Assembly: GCF_934668725.1 (NCBI RefSeq) | Contig: NZ_CAKUOF010000002.1 | Span: forward strand, 1-64,000 | Direction: 5' to 3' | Source: an uncultured Dysgonomonas sp. | Lineage (GTDB): Bacteria; Bacteroidota; Bacteroidia; Bacteroidales; Dysgonomonadaceae | DNA length: 64,000 bases | Part shown: piece by piece, positions 34,656 to 43,121 of the stretch | How the letters are laid out: every line of letters starts with the position of its first letter | Position numbering within the stretch: position 1 is the first letter of the stretch | Position numbers and translations under genes: made by a program | The notes under the pieces: generated by a model | What the model saw: only the letters and a program-made list of their open reading frames with translations | Told to the model about the DNA's origin: nothing | The model's database searches: none

Positions 34656-35687
34656 ATGATAGAGCTAAAAGATATAACAAAAGTATTCAAGCAAAAAGAC
34701 CGAACCACAACTGCACTTTCCGAAGTATCTTTATTTGTTCCCAAAGGGAAGATTGTAGGAGTAATAGGTGAGTCGGGAGCAGGAAAAAGTACGCTTATTC
34801 GTTGTGTGAATTTGTTGGAACGACCCACTTCGGGAGAGATATACGTTGACGGGCAAAACCTGACCCGAATGTCGGAATCGCAGTTGGCAAAAGCACGAAG
34901 AAATATTGGGATGATATTTCAGCATTTTAACTTGCTGTCGTCACGAACGGTATTTGATAATATAGCATTTCCTCTCGAATTGGATAAAACTCCCAAAGCC
35001 GAAATCATAACACGTGTAAAAGAATTACTGGCATTGGTAGGTTTGGAGGAAAAAGCAAACGATTACCCGTCTAAATTGTCAGGAGGTCAGAAACAGCGTG
35101 TAGCCATTGCCCGAACTTTGGCAAGTAATCCTAAAGTTTTGCTGTGTGATGAGGCAACCAGTGCCCTAGACCCAGCGACAACACGTTCGATATTATCGCT
35201 GCTGAAAGAAATCAATAAACGTCTGGATATAACCATTCTTCTAATCACACATGAAATGGATGTGGTAAAAGAAATCTGTGATGAGGTCGCCGTCATCAGT
35301 GACGGGCAATTGATAGAGCAGGGAACAGTTGCCGATATTTTTTCGCATCCCAAGCAAGCTTTAACCAAGCAGTTTATTGCATCGTCTTTGCATATGGAAA
35401 TACCTGCCGATTATCAGGGAAATCTGGTCGCTCTGCCACAAGCAGGTAAGCATCCTTTGTTACAGCTCGAAATAACAGGGCAGTCGGTAGATGCACCCGT
35501 ACTATCGGAGGTGGCACGTTTGTTCGATATCGACAGTAATATAATTAATGCCCGCATGGATTATGTGGGAGGAATGAAATTTGGAGTTATGCTTGTCGAA
35601 TTTATAAGTTCCGCTGAAAACGAGAACCGGGCAATAGAGTTTTTGAAAAGTAAAAATATAAAAGTGGAGGTACTGGGCTATGTCTGA
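34656..35687 (+). CDS. metN: Methionine ABC importer, ATP-binding protein
   Basis: The 343-residue ATPase powers uptake of methionine with MetI and MetQ. It shows Walker A GESGAGKS (38-45), a Q-loop in IGMIFQHFNLLSSRTV, signature LSGGQKQR, Walker B VLLCDEATSALDP and switch His in LLITHEMD. The C-terminal NIL domain (about 265-340: LEITGQSVDAPVLSEVARLF, MKFGVMLVEF) binds methionine and inhibits transport, and is diagnostic for MetN. ATG at 34656 is chosen because a GTG at 34596 adds 20 residues before the normal MIEL start. It overlaps metI by 8 bases. Confidence 0.95.
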   Translation: MIELKDITKVFKQKDRTTTALSEVSLFVPKGKIVGVIGESGAGKSTLIRCVNLLERPTSGEIYVDGQNLTRMSESQLAKARRNIGMIFQHFNLLSSRTVFDNIAFPLELDKTPKAEIITRVKELLALVGLEEKANDYPSKLSGGQKQRVAIARTLASNPKVLLCDEATSALDPATTRSILSLLKEINKRLDITILLITHEMDVVKEICDEVAVISDGQLIEQGTVADIFSHPKQALTKQFIASSLHMEIPADYQGNLVALPQAGKHPLLQLEITGQSVDAPVLSEVARLFDIDSNIINARMDYVGGMKFGVMLVEFISSAENENRAIEFLKSKNIKVEVLGYV

Positions 35688-36333
35688 TTCGATGATAGAA
35701 ATATTAATAAAAGGAACTTGGGAAACCATCGTGATGACATTTGTTTCGGGTTTCTTTGGTTTTGTATTGGGACTGCCTATCGGTGTTTCGCTTTTTATAA
35801 CGAGTAAAGGACAAATCAGGGACAATAAAACGGTGAATAAAACATTGGCATTCTTTGTGAATATATTCAGAGCAATACCATTTATTATTCTTATTGTCTG
35901 GATGATACCTTTTACCCGCTTGATCGTAGGTACATCTATCGGAGTAGAAGCAGCATTAGTACCGTTAAGTATCGGTGCAGCACCGTTTATAGCCCGTATG
36001 GTTGAGAACAGTTTGCTCGAAGTACCTTCGGGGTTGGTTGAAGCATCACGAGCCATGGGAGCTACACCCTTTCAGATCATCCGAAAAGTATTGTTGCCCG
36101 AAGCTATGCCTTCGCTTATCAACTGTGCATCCATCACCTTGATTACTCTTGTAGGATATTCAGCCATGGGTGGAGCTGTAGGTGCAGGAGGTCTGGGGCA
36201 GGTAGGCTATCAATATGGTTATGTAGGCTATGACACTACCGTGATGAATGTAGTTTTGGTACTTTTGGTGATATTGGTATTTATTATTCAGACCTTAGGT
36301 AACTTTATTTCAAAAAAAGTAGACCATAGATAA
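35680..36333 (+). CDS. metI: Methionine ABC importer, permease
   Basis: The 217-residue inner-membrane protein has five hydrophobic helices. It carries the permease EAA-loop pattern EASRAMGATPFQIIRKVLLP, where MetN docks, and GYSAMGGAVGAGGLGQVGYQ near the end, which is highly conserved in MetI. The gene starts inside the end of metN, pointing to translational coupling. Confidence 0.95.
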   Translation: MSDSMIEILIKGTWETIVMTFVSGFFGFVLGLPIGVSLFITSKGQIRDNKTVNKTLAFFVNIFRAIPFIILIVWMIPFTRLIVGTSIGVEAALVPLSIGAAPFIARMVENSLLEVPSGLVEASRAMGATPFQIIRKVLLPEAMPSLINCASITLITLVGYSAMGGAVGAGGLGQVGYQYGYVGYDTTVMNVVLVLLVILVFIIQTLGNFISKKVDHR

Positions 36334-36365
36334 AATTTTGCTCTCGAATAACATAAGGCTTTAAG

Positions 36366-37178
36366 ATGAGATTAAAAATAGTTAAGATATTCGTTATATG
36401 TATTGCATCCCTTATTTTACTGAACTCTTGTGGACGCAGACGAAAAAACGACCCTAATTATATTCGTGTAGCAGTGGTGCTTGGACCCGAATATATTGTG
36501 GCCAAAACAGCTCAAAAAATAGCAAAAGAACGCTATAACCTCGATGTTGATCTGGTTACACTTACCGATTACGTTGTACCCAATACATTGCTCGATCAAG
36601 GTGATATTGATGCCAATGTATTTCAGCATGTGCCTTATCTCGAAAATCAAATGCAAGAGCGAGGCTATAAACTGGCGGTTGTAGGTAATGCCTTTGTGTA
36701 TCCTTTAGCCGGTTATTCGAAGAAAATAAAAACATTAGCCGAATTAAAAGACGGTAGTACGATAGTCATACCTAACGATCTGACCAACGGAGGTCGTGCC
36801 CTCTTGTTGATGCAAAAACAAGGGCTTATAAAACTTCGTGACAATGTCGGCTTTATTCCCAAAGTAACCGATATTACAGAAAATCCCCGAAACCTGAAAA
36901 TTGTGGAGTTGGAAGCACCTCAACTGCCTCGTGTTTTGGATGATGATAAAGTAACAATAGCTATCATAAATAATACTTTTGCAGCGGGTGTTGGGCTGAC
37001 ATTGGAAGACGGTATTTTTGTAGAAGAGAAAGATTCCCCATATGTTAACGTGATTGTGTCACGTGAAGACAATAAGGGTGATGATAGGGTAAAACGATTT
37101 GTAAAGGCTTTTCAATCGGATGAAGTTGCAGAAACAGCCAGACGTGAATTCAAAGGCGGAGCTATTAAAGGTTGGTAG
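36366..37178 (+). CDS. metQ: Methionine-binding lipoprotein
   Basis: The 270-residue lipoprotein has Cys22 (LLNSC). It belongs to the NlpA/MetQ family: VGxxLGPEYIVAK-like start, DVDLVTLTDYVVPNTLLDQG, DIDANVFQHVPYLENQ, IVIPNDLTNGGRALLLMQKQ, GLIKLRD, and IAIINNTFAAGVGL. It captures methionine and delivers it to MetNI. It follows metI by 32 bases. Downstream there is no clear terminator before the HTCS gene. Confidence 0.95.
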   Translation: MRLKIVKIFVICIASLILLNSCGRRRKNDPNYIRVAVVLGPEYIVAKTAQKIAKERYNLDVDLVTLTDYVVPNTLLDQGDIDANVFQHVPYLENQMQERGYKLAVVGNAFVYPLAGYSKKIKTLAELKDGSTIVIPNDLTNGGRALLLMQKQGLIKLRDNVGFIPKVTDITENPRNLKIVELEAPQLPRVLDDDKVTIAIINNTFAAGVGLTLEDGIFVEEKDSPYVNVIVSREDNKGDDRVKRFVKAFQSDEVAETARREFKGGAIKGW

Positions 37179-37256
37179 TCAAAGGTGGTATTTTAGTGCC
37201 TTAAAATAAAAGGAAATGAAATCTGGCGAAAACTCACTAAAATCTAAACAAAATCT

Positions 37257-37264
37257 TATCTTTG
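37257..37264 (+). promoter_or_regulatory. Candidate -7 promoter box (TATCTTTG) for HTCS gene
   Basis: This is an exact TAnnTTTG match, 105 bases before the HTCS start. A GAGACCTTAA half-motif (37330-37339) lies between box and gene. Confidence 0.35.
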
Positions 37265-37369
37265 AGGTGGGTAACTATTTAAAATGAAGGCTATTTTATC
37301 ATCTGTATGATAGCATATATAAAAGCCATGAGACCTTAATCTTTGTATCCTGATTTTTGATCTAGCATT

Positions 37370-40300
37370 ATGAAAAAACTAATACTTTGCATATTATTTG
37401 CTTTTTTCTCTATGTTTTTACACGCTATATACTTTAAACATATAGGTGTGAAAGACGGCTTGTCTCAATTATCCGTGCTAAGTATTCACCAGGATAAACT
37501 GGGGAGAATTTGGTTTGGAACAATGGAGGGGTTAAGTATCTATAATGGACAGGAAGTGGTTAGTTATAAGGGGAATAATGTTCTCCCCCGATTGAGTATT
37601 GAAGGCGAGAAAATAACAAATATTACCGAAAATAAAGCAGGTGATATATTCTTTATGACCAATGATAACGGACTGATGAAGTATGACCTCAAGCAACATG
37701 AATTTTCGAGATTTGAAAGACTTGAAGTTTCGGCACTGTCTTCCATTGATGGAACGATTTATATTGCTTCTAAAGATACCATATACACTTGGGATGAAGT
37801 AACTAATAAGTTCCAATTTAAATTCGCTCCTGCTTTGGGTAATAAAATAACTAAAGTGTTTAAGGATCACCAGCAGCAATATTGGATAGGAACTACTTCG
37901 GGTTTATATAAGCTTCAGACAAACAATACTCCGGTGAATATTATAGCCGATAGAGAAATATGGGAAGTATTCGAAAGCTCGAAAAATGAGTTATGGATAG
38001 GAACACGTATGCAAGGTATGTTCAAAATAGATGCTAAAGGAGAAATAACCGAGTTTCTGCATGATGCAAAATCTAATAATACAATAAGCAGCAATCAGGT
38101 AAGAACATTTGTGGAGGATGCTGCTGGAAATATTTGGATAGGGACCTTTGCCGGCTTAAATAAGTACAATCCTACAACAAAAGTATTCAGTGTTTATACA
38201 AATAATTATTTATCGGGTAGTCTTTCTCATACTTCCGTATTTTCGCTGTTGATAGACCGGCAGGGATCTTTTTGGATTGGGACATATTACGGAGGGGTTA
38301 ATTTCTTTAATCCGAAAAAAGACATCTTTACATACTATGCGGTGGACCCCCTTCGCGACAATTGCCTTAACTATCCCTTTGGAGGTAATATGGTCGAAGA
38401 CCAAGATCATAATATTTGGATATGTACCGAAGGGGGCGGATTGAATATGCTGAACCGGAAAACAAATCGATTTAAATATTATATAGCCGATCATGGTGAT
38501 TATGGCCCTAATCACAATAACCTGAAGAGTATCTGCTACGACTCCATCTATAACAAGTTATATATGGGCACTCATACCGGGGGTATAAGCAGTTTTGATA
38601 TTTCGACTCAACGGTTTAAGAATTATTTGAATTACCCTGTTTCGGATGGATTGTTTCACTCTATTATTTTACAAACTGTTTTTTATAAAGGCGACCTTTA
38701 CTTTCTGGATACCTATGGACTATTTAAAATGGATGTGGGAACAACTAAGATAACACCTTTGTTTGATCTCGGGTTGTATTCGAAATATGGGGGAGTAAGT
38801 TTTATTATTGATTCGAAAGGATATCTCTGGATATCTACTTTTATGAATTATATAGCCTGTTTGAAGCTCAATGATCTTACAGAAGGTATAAAAGAATATT
38901 ACTTCGAAGAAAAATTTACTACAGCACGGTCACTGAATCTTTTTGAATCGAAAAACGGCGATATATATGTGACTACTTTAGGGCTTGGACTACTCAAATT
39001 AGATAAGCAAACAGGCATATTTATTTCTTATACCGCCGAAAAAGGGCAGCTGTTGAGTAATTATTGTTATAATGTTGCCGAATCGGCACTTGGGCATTTA
39101 ATTGTAATCGGAGATAAAGGGATCTCGATATTAGACCCCGATAAGGGACTTCTAAAGTCTATAAGTATCAGTCGTTTGTTGCCCATATCCTCATTTAACA
39201 GAGGTAATGGAATACTGGTTTGCAAAAACGGCGAAATATTTGTTAGTACAACCGAAGGGCTTATCTCTTTTTTCGAAGAAGATTTGTACTCGCCCGACCC
39301 TCCTTACAATTTGTATTTTTCAAACCTCTTTGTGAATAATAATGAAGTGCTGCCGAATGATGATTCTCGTATTTTAGAGGATATATTAGCTTATACACCT
39401 AAAATATCTTTAAATCATAATCAGAATAATCTGGCAATTACTTTTGCAAATAACGATTATGCCAATTCATATAATCCACGTTGGTATGAATACAAACTCG
39501 AAGGTCTCGATAATGATTGGATATCTACCAGTAAAACTTCGTTGATTTATACTCACCTCAACCCCGGGAATTATACCCTGAGGGTGAGAACTCAAAATAT
39601 GTATAATCCAACTGATAATAGATCGGACGAAATTCAATTGGCTATTGTCGTACACGCTCCTTTTTATGCTACACCATTTGCCTGGATTGTTTATATGATG
39701 ATCTTTGTGTCTTTATTATATGCGTTTATTTATTTCAGACAGAGGCAAATAAGATTAGAGGCTTCGCTTCAATATGAACGTAAAGAAAAAGAGTATATAA
39801 CTTCTTTAAATAAATCGAAACTTTCATTTTTTACAAAAATAAGCCATGAGTTTCGTACCCCTCTTACACTTATAATAACCCAAATCGAACTGTTGATGCA
39901 GGGGAGCATGTTACCGAAATCGGTATCAGATAAAATACAAAAAATATATAAGAATTCTCATCGAATGCGTAATCTGGTAAATGAAATTCTTGATTTCCAG
40001 AAAATGGAAGATGTGAAAACTCAATTACATGTTTATCATGCAGATCTTATTCCTTTTCTGTACGATATTTATTCATCCTTTAAAGAAAAAGCACAATCAA
40101 AAGATATTAAATATCACTTTGAATCATCCGAACAAAGTGTATACTGTTGGTTTGATCCCGAACAATTGCAAAAAGTATTTTATAATCTGTTATCCAATGC
40201 ATTTAGTTATACCCCTAAAAAAGGCAGTATAGAACTAATAATAGTGGATACAAAAGGTGAGATAACAGTAAAAATTATCGACAATGGCGTTGGTATCGAA

Positions 40301-41401
40301 AAGGCTGATATAAATAAGATATTCGAGCAATTTTATCAGGCAAGTAATAGCCTAAAAGCCGAAGATCCATATCTGACTACCGGAATGGGACTTGCTATCT
40401 GCAAAGAGATTGTAGAGTTTCATCACGGAAAAATATCTGTTGAGAGTAAGCCCGATTATGGAAGTATATTCATTGTTACTTTCAGGAAAGGAGCAGCCCA
40501 CTTTGAAAATGATAATAATGTCAAGATAATCAGGGATGGTTATGAAGCTGTTAAAGAAGACACAATACCTTTAGTGGGATTTATTGGGGATGATTTGCTG
40601 GAAGATGAGCGAATGGATACCCTTCCGGAGATTAGACCTTATACCATTTTGATAGTAGAAGATAACGAAGAACTATCGGAACTTTTGGAGTCCATTTTTT
40701 CTCCTTTTTATAATGTAATATTGTCTTATGATGGAAAAGACGGACTACAAAAAGCCATTGACAACATGCCGGATATTATATTGAGTGATATTATGATGCC
40801 CGAAATGGATGGAACAGAATTATGTCTGCGAATCAAAAAAAATATAAATACAAGCCATATTCCGGTTGTTCTGTTAACAGCTCAGACCTCAGATGAACAG
40901 AATCTCGAAGGCTTACAAAAAGGTGCTGACGATTATATTATTAAACCGTTTAATGCAAAAATACTACTGACTCGTTGTAATAACTTAATACAAAACAGAT
41001 TGCGTCAGCAGGAAACTTTCAAAAAACAAGATTCTATTGATATTCAACTTTTGGCAAATAATGAGTTGGATCAGGCTTTTTTAAAAAAAGTAGAAGGAAT
41101 TATAGATGTTAATTTAAGTAATCAGGATTTTGATATAAATACTTTAGCCCGCGAGATGGCTATGGGACGCAGTTCGCTTTTTGCCAAGTTTAAAACTCTT
41201 GCCGGAATCGGGCCTAATGAATTTATTTTGAACTATAAACTGAAAAAAGCAGCATTTATGCTACGTAACAATCCCAATCTGCAAATAAACGATGTAGCCG
41301 ATGAATTTGGTTTTAGCTCGGCACGCTATTTTAGCAGGTGCTTTAAGCTTCAATTCAATATATCGCCTAATGAATACCGCAAGAAAGAAAACGATAATTA
41401 A
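37370..41401 (+). CDS. Hybrid two-component system sensor/regulator (HTCS) of the second PUL
   Basis: The 1343-residue sensor has a signal peptide (1-20, ending LHAIYF). Propeller repeats fill about 25-660 (GRIWFGTMEGLS, GNIWIGTFAGLNKY, GSFWIGTYYGGVNFF and others). Next come a Y_Y_Y domain (YEYKLEGLDNDWIS, PGNYTLRVRTQN), a transmembrane helix near 768-790, and HisKA with His826 in KISHEFRTPLTL. A HATPase (DNGVGIEKADI, TGMGLAICKEIVEF), a receiver with Asp1140 in ILSDIMMPEMDG, and an AraC-type HTH (about 1240-1340) complete it. It likely activates the leftward susC-susD-sulfatase-lyase-GH3 operon that converges on this cluster. It is separated from it by two small genes, so the pairing is inferred. 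Confidence 0.92.
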   Translation: MKKLILCILFAFFSMFLHAIYFKHIGVKDGLSQLSVLSIHQDKLGRIWFGTMEGLSIYNGQEVVSYKGNNVLPRLSIEGEKITNITENKAGDIFFMTNDNGLMKYDLKQHEFSRFERLEVSALSSIDGTIYIASKDTIYTWDEVTNKFQFKFAPALGNKITKVFKDHQQQYWIGTTSGLYKLQTNNTPVNIIADREIWEVFESSKNELWIGTRMQGMFKIDAKGEITEFLHDAKSNNTISSNQVRTFVEDAAGNIWIGTFAGLNKYNPTTKVFSVYTNNYLSGSLSHTSVFSLLIDRQGSFWIGTYYGGVNFFNPKKDIFTYYAVDPLRDNCLNYPFGGNMVEDQDHNIWICTEGGGLNMLNRKTNRFKYYIADHGDYGPNHNNLKSICYDSIYNKLYMGTHTGGISSFDISTQRFKNYLNYPVSDGLFHSIILQTVFYKGDLYFLDTYGLFKMDVGTTKITPLFDLGLYSKYGGVSFIIDSKGYLWISTFMNYIACLKLNDLTEGIKEYYFEEKFTTARSLNLFESKNGDIYVTTLGLGLLKLDKQTGIFISYTAEKGQLLSNYCYNVAESALGHLIVIGDKGISILDPDKGLLKSISISRLLPISSFNRGNGILVCKNGEIFVSTTEGLISFFEEDLYSPDPPYNLYFSNLFVNNNEVLPNDDSRILEDILAYTPKISLNHNQNNLAITFANNDYANSYNPRWYEYKLEGLDNDWISTSKTSLIYTHLNPGNYTLRVRTQNMYNPTDNRSDEIQLAIVVHAPFYATPFAWIVYMMIFVSLLYAFIYFRQRQIRLEASLQYERKEKEYITSLNKSKLSFFTKISHEFRTPLTLIITQIELLMQGSMLPKSVSDKIQKIYKNSHRMRNLVNEILDFQKMEDVKTQLHVYHADLIPFLYDIYSSFKEKAQSKDIKYHFESSEQSVYCWFDPEQLQKVFYNLLSNAFSYTPKKGSIELIIVDTKGEITVKIIDNGVGIEKADINKIFEQFYQASNSLKAEDPYLTTGMGLAICKEIVEFHHGKISVESKPDYGSIFIVTFRKGAAHFENDNNVKIIRDGYEAVKEDTIPLVGFIGDDLLEDERMDTLPEIRPYTILIVEDNEELSELLESIFSPFYNVILSYDGKDGLQKAIDNMPDIILSDIMMPEMDGTELCLRIKKNINTSHIPVVLLTAQTSDEQNLEGLQKGADDYIIKPFNAKILLTRCNNLIQNRLRQQETFKKQDSIDIQLLANNELDQAFLKKVEGIIDVNLSNQDFDINTLAREMAMGRSSLFAKFKTLAGIGPNEFILNYKLKKAAFMLRNNPNLQINDVADEFGFSSARYFSRCFKLQFNISPNEYRKKENDN

Positions 41402-41584
41402 TGGGAAATACACTTGAGCCATTTTATTGAAACTCATTTTTACGGAGGTATATTTATATTTGTTATTATTTTTCAAGTGAATTTATGCAACATTATTCAG
41501 ATTGGATGGTCTGTTATAGTAAATACTCATTTATTAACCAAAGTTATAATCGGCTTATATATTTAATAACAACTATTATTAATT

Positions 41585-42358
41585 ATGAAAAACAAATTCT
41601 TTTATTATCTTGTTGTTTCTCTTTGCTTTATCGGGTTTATATCTTGCTCTGATGACGAAGATACAAGCATTCAATTTTATTCCAGTTCCGAGAAAGTGAA
41701 TTCGGTAAAAGTTACCTCCATTGGTGAGATATTTGTAGAAGTGCGTAATATAAATGGCAAATTCACAGTTAAATCTAATGATGAAAGCCTTGCAAAAGTG
41801 TCTATTAATGAGCATTTGGTAATCAATATCAAAGGAGTTAAAGAAGGGACAACTTCAATAACGGTGACCGACAGCGAAAACCGATCTGCCACATTGAATG
41901 TTGAGGTTATTACTCAAACGCTTTCCCTATTGATAATCAAACATGAGACACTAGTCGAAGCTCTTAATCCTACGAATGAAGATAAAGCAACTATTGATAA
42001 AATAAAAGCAGAAATAGATGGGAAATTAGCCCCTGTAGGAGCTGGTTTTAAACTGCTTTATACATCAGACTATGCCGGAAAATTAATATATTATCCTGAT
42101 GCTAAGAAGCTGACAGAGAAAGTGGAAGGCACATTTAAGTGGGATGGAGATGAGGTATTAGGAAAGAGATTTCTTAAATTGACATATAATGATACGAAGT
42201 CTGTATATTCATTTGGGCCGGATTTGACTACCAGATCATCTCCCGTAACTCCCATCTATCTGATAGCCGATTTTATAAATAGTTATAGCCAGATGACAAA
42301 ACCAAAAATAACAAAGGCTCTGGGAGGTTTACTTGTAACAAACGCTACTAACCTTTAA
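41585..42358 (+). CDS. Lipoprotein with Ig-like (BIG2) domain, function unknown
   Basis: The 257-residue lipoprotein has Cys21 followed by SDDEDTS, an acidic stretch typical of surface-exported lipoproteins in this phylum. Residues about 35-110 resemble a BIG2 bacterial Ig-like domain (KVTSIGEIFVEVRNINGKFT, INIKGVKEGTTSITVTDSEN). The remaining part is not recognised. It might be a surface adhesin or glycan-binding accessory of the second PUL, but only location supports that. It lies 183 bases after the HTCS stop. Confidence 0.6.
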   Translation: MKNKFFYYLVVSLCFIGFISCSDDEDTSIQFYSSSEKVNSVKVTSIGEIFVEVRNINGKFTVKSNDESLAKVSINEHLVINIKGVKEGTTSITVTDSENRSATLNVEVITQTLSLLIIKHETLVEALNPTNEDKATIDKIKAEIDGKLAPVGAGFKLLYTSDYAGKLIYYPDAKKLTEKVEGTFKWDGDEVLGKRFLKLTYNDTKSVYSFGPDLTTRSSPVTPIYLIADFINSYSQMTKPKITKALGGLLVTNATNL

Positions 42359-42376
42359 CTTAACATAATAAATATA

Positions 42377-42420
42377 TGCTCAATGAGGTTGTTCTTTCCG
42401 GAGGACAATCTCATTGAGCA
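42377..42420 (+). terminator. Strong stem-loop after the BIG2 lipoprotein gene
   Basis: TGCTCAATGAGGTTGT (42377-42392) pairs with ACAATCTCATTGAGCA (42405-42420), 16 pairs with one G-U and a 12-base loop. It lacks a good T run, so termination is probable but not certain. Confidence 0.6.
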
Positions 42421-42503
42421 AATATACAGTCCTTTAAAGAGGGTACTTATAAATATGGTATAAAATTATATATTTAGGGTATCGTAATTACAATTAAATG
42501 ATT

Positions 42504-42511
42504 TAGCTTTG
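42504..42511 (+). promoter_or_regulatory. Candidate -7 promoter box (TAGCTTTG)
   Basis: This is an exact TAnnTTTG match, 35 bases before the next start codon. Confidence 0.42.
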
Positions 42512-42546
42512 AAGCTGAATTTAATCAAATACACTGTATTACTAAT

Positions 42547-43035
42547 ATGGAATTTTATTACAGCAAAAAGAAGATACTTCTCTCTCTTTGGATATCGGTT
42601 CTTGTTCTTATGATTTTGGTTCCGGTCAGTTTATATATTATTGATTATGCTAACAATACTAGAAATCCCGAAGCTCTGATAGTTATACCTTTATTATTCT
42701 TTTTTCCGGGTGCTGTCGTAGCTGCGATCTATTTATTAAAGTATATTTATCTTTTATTGATTCCCGAGAAACTACTGCTGCGTATAGACGAGCAAGGCAT
42801 TTTGCTGAATATGAATAAAACATGTCGTAAAGCGGGTTTCATTACATGGAAAGAAATAGCAAATATTATACATTCGACCGATAATATGAACAAACCCGCC
42901 ATAAGGATCTCTTTGGCAGGTCATGTAAATGGAATGTATCAGTTTTATATTACTAAGCAAGACACTAAGAAAATGGGCTTGCAAATGAATGAACTATTTG
43001 ATATGATAATGGCTTATTACAATACAAATAAGTAG
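42547..43035 (+). CDS. Small membrane protein with PH-like domain (STM3941-like)
   Basis: The 162-residue protein has two hydrophobic segments, at about residues 10-33 and 42-70 (the second holding VIPLLFFFPGAVVAAIYLL). The cytoplasmic part has LLRIDEQGILLNMNKTCR and GFITWKEIANI, a pattern found in the STM3941 family and PH-like domain proteins: a basic loop, then a Trp before a lysine-glutamate pair. Function is unknown. It is monocistronic, with its own promoter box and a shared terminator. Confidence 0.6.
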   Translation: MEFYYSKKKILLSLWISVLVLMILVPVSLYIIDYANNTRNPEALIVIPLLFFFPGAVVAAIYLLKYIYLLLIPEKLLLRIDEQGILLNMNKTCRKAGFITWKEIANIIHSTDNMNKPAIRISLAGHVNGMYQFYITKQDTKKMGLQMNELFDMIMAYYNTNK

Positions 43036-43077
43036 AGAGATTATGTAAGTTTTATTATTTCAAAGATATAAATAACA

Positions 43078-43105
43078 AAAAGAGGCTATATAAACAGCCT
43101 CTTTT
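43078..43105. terminator. Bidirectional intrinsic terminator
   Basis: AAAAGAGGCT (43078-43087) pairs with AGCCTCTTTT (43096-43105). It lies between the convergent PH-like gene and GH3 gene. Confidence 0.85.
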
Positions 43106-43121
43106 GTCATTTTTAAATATA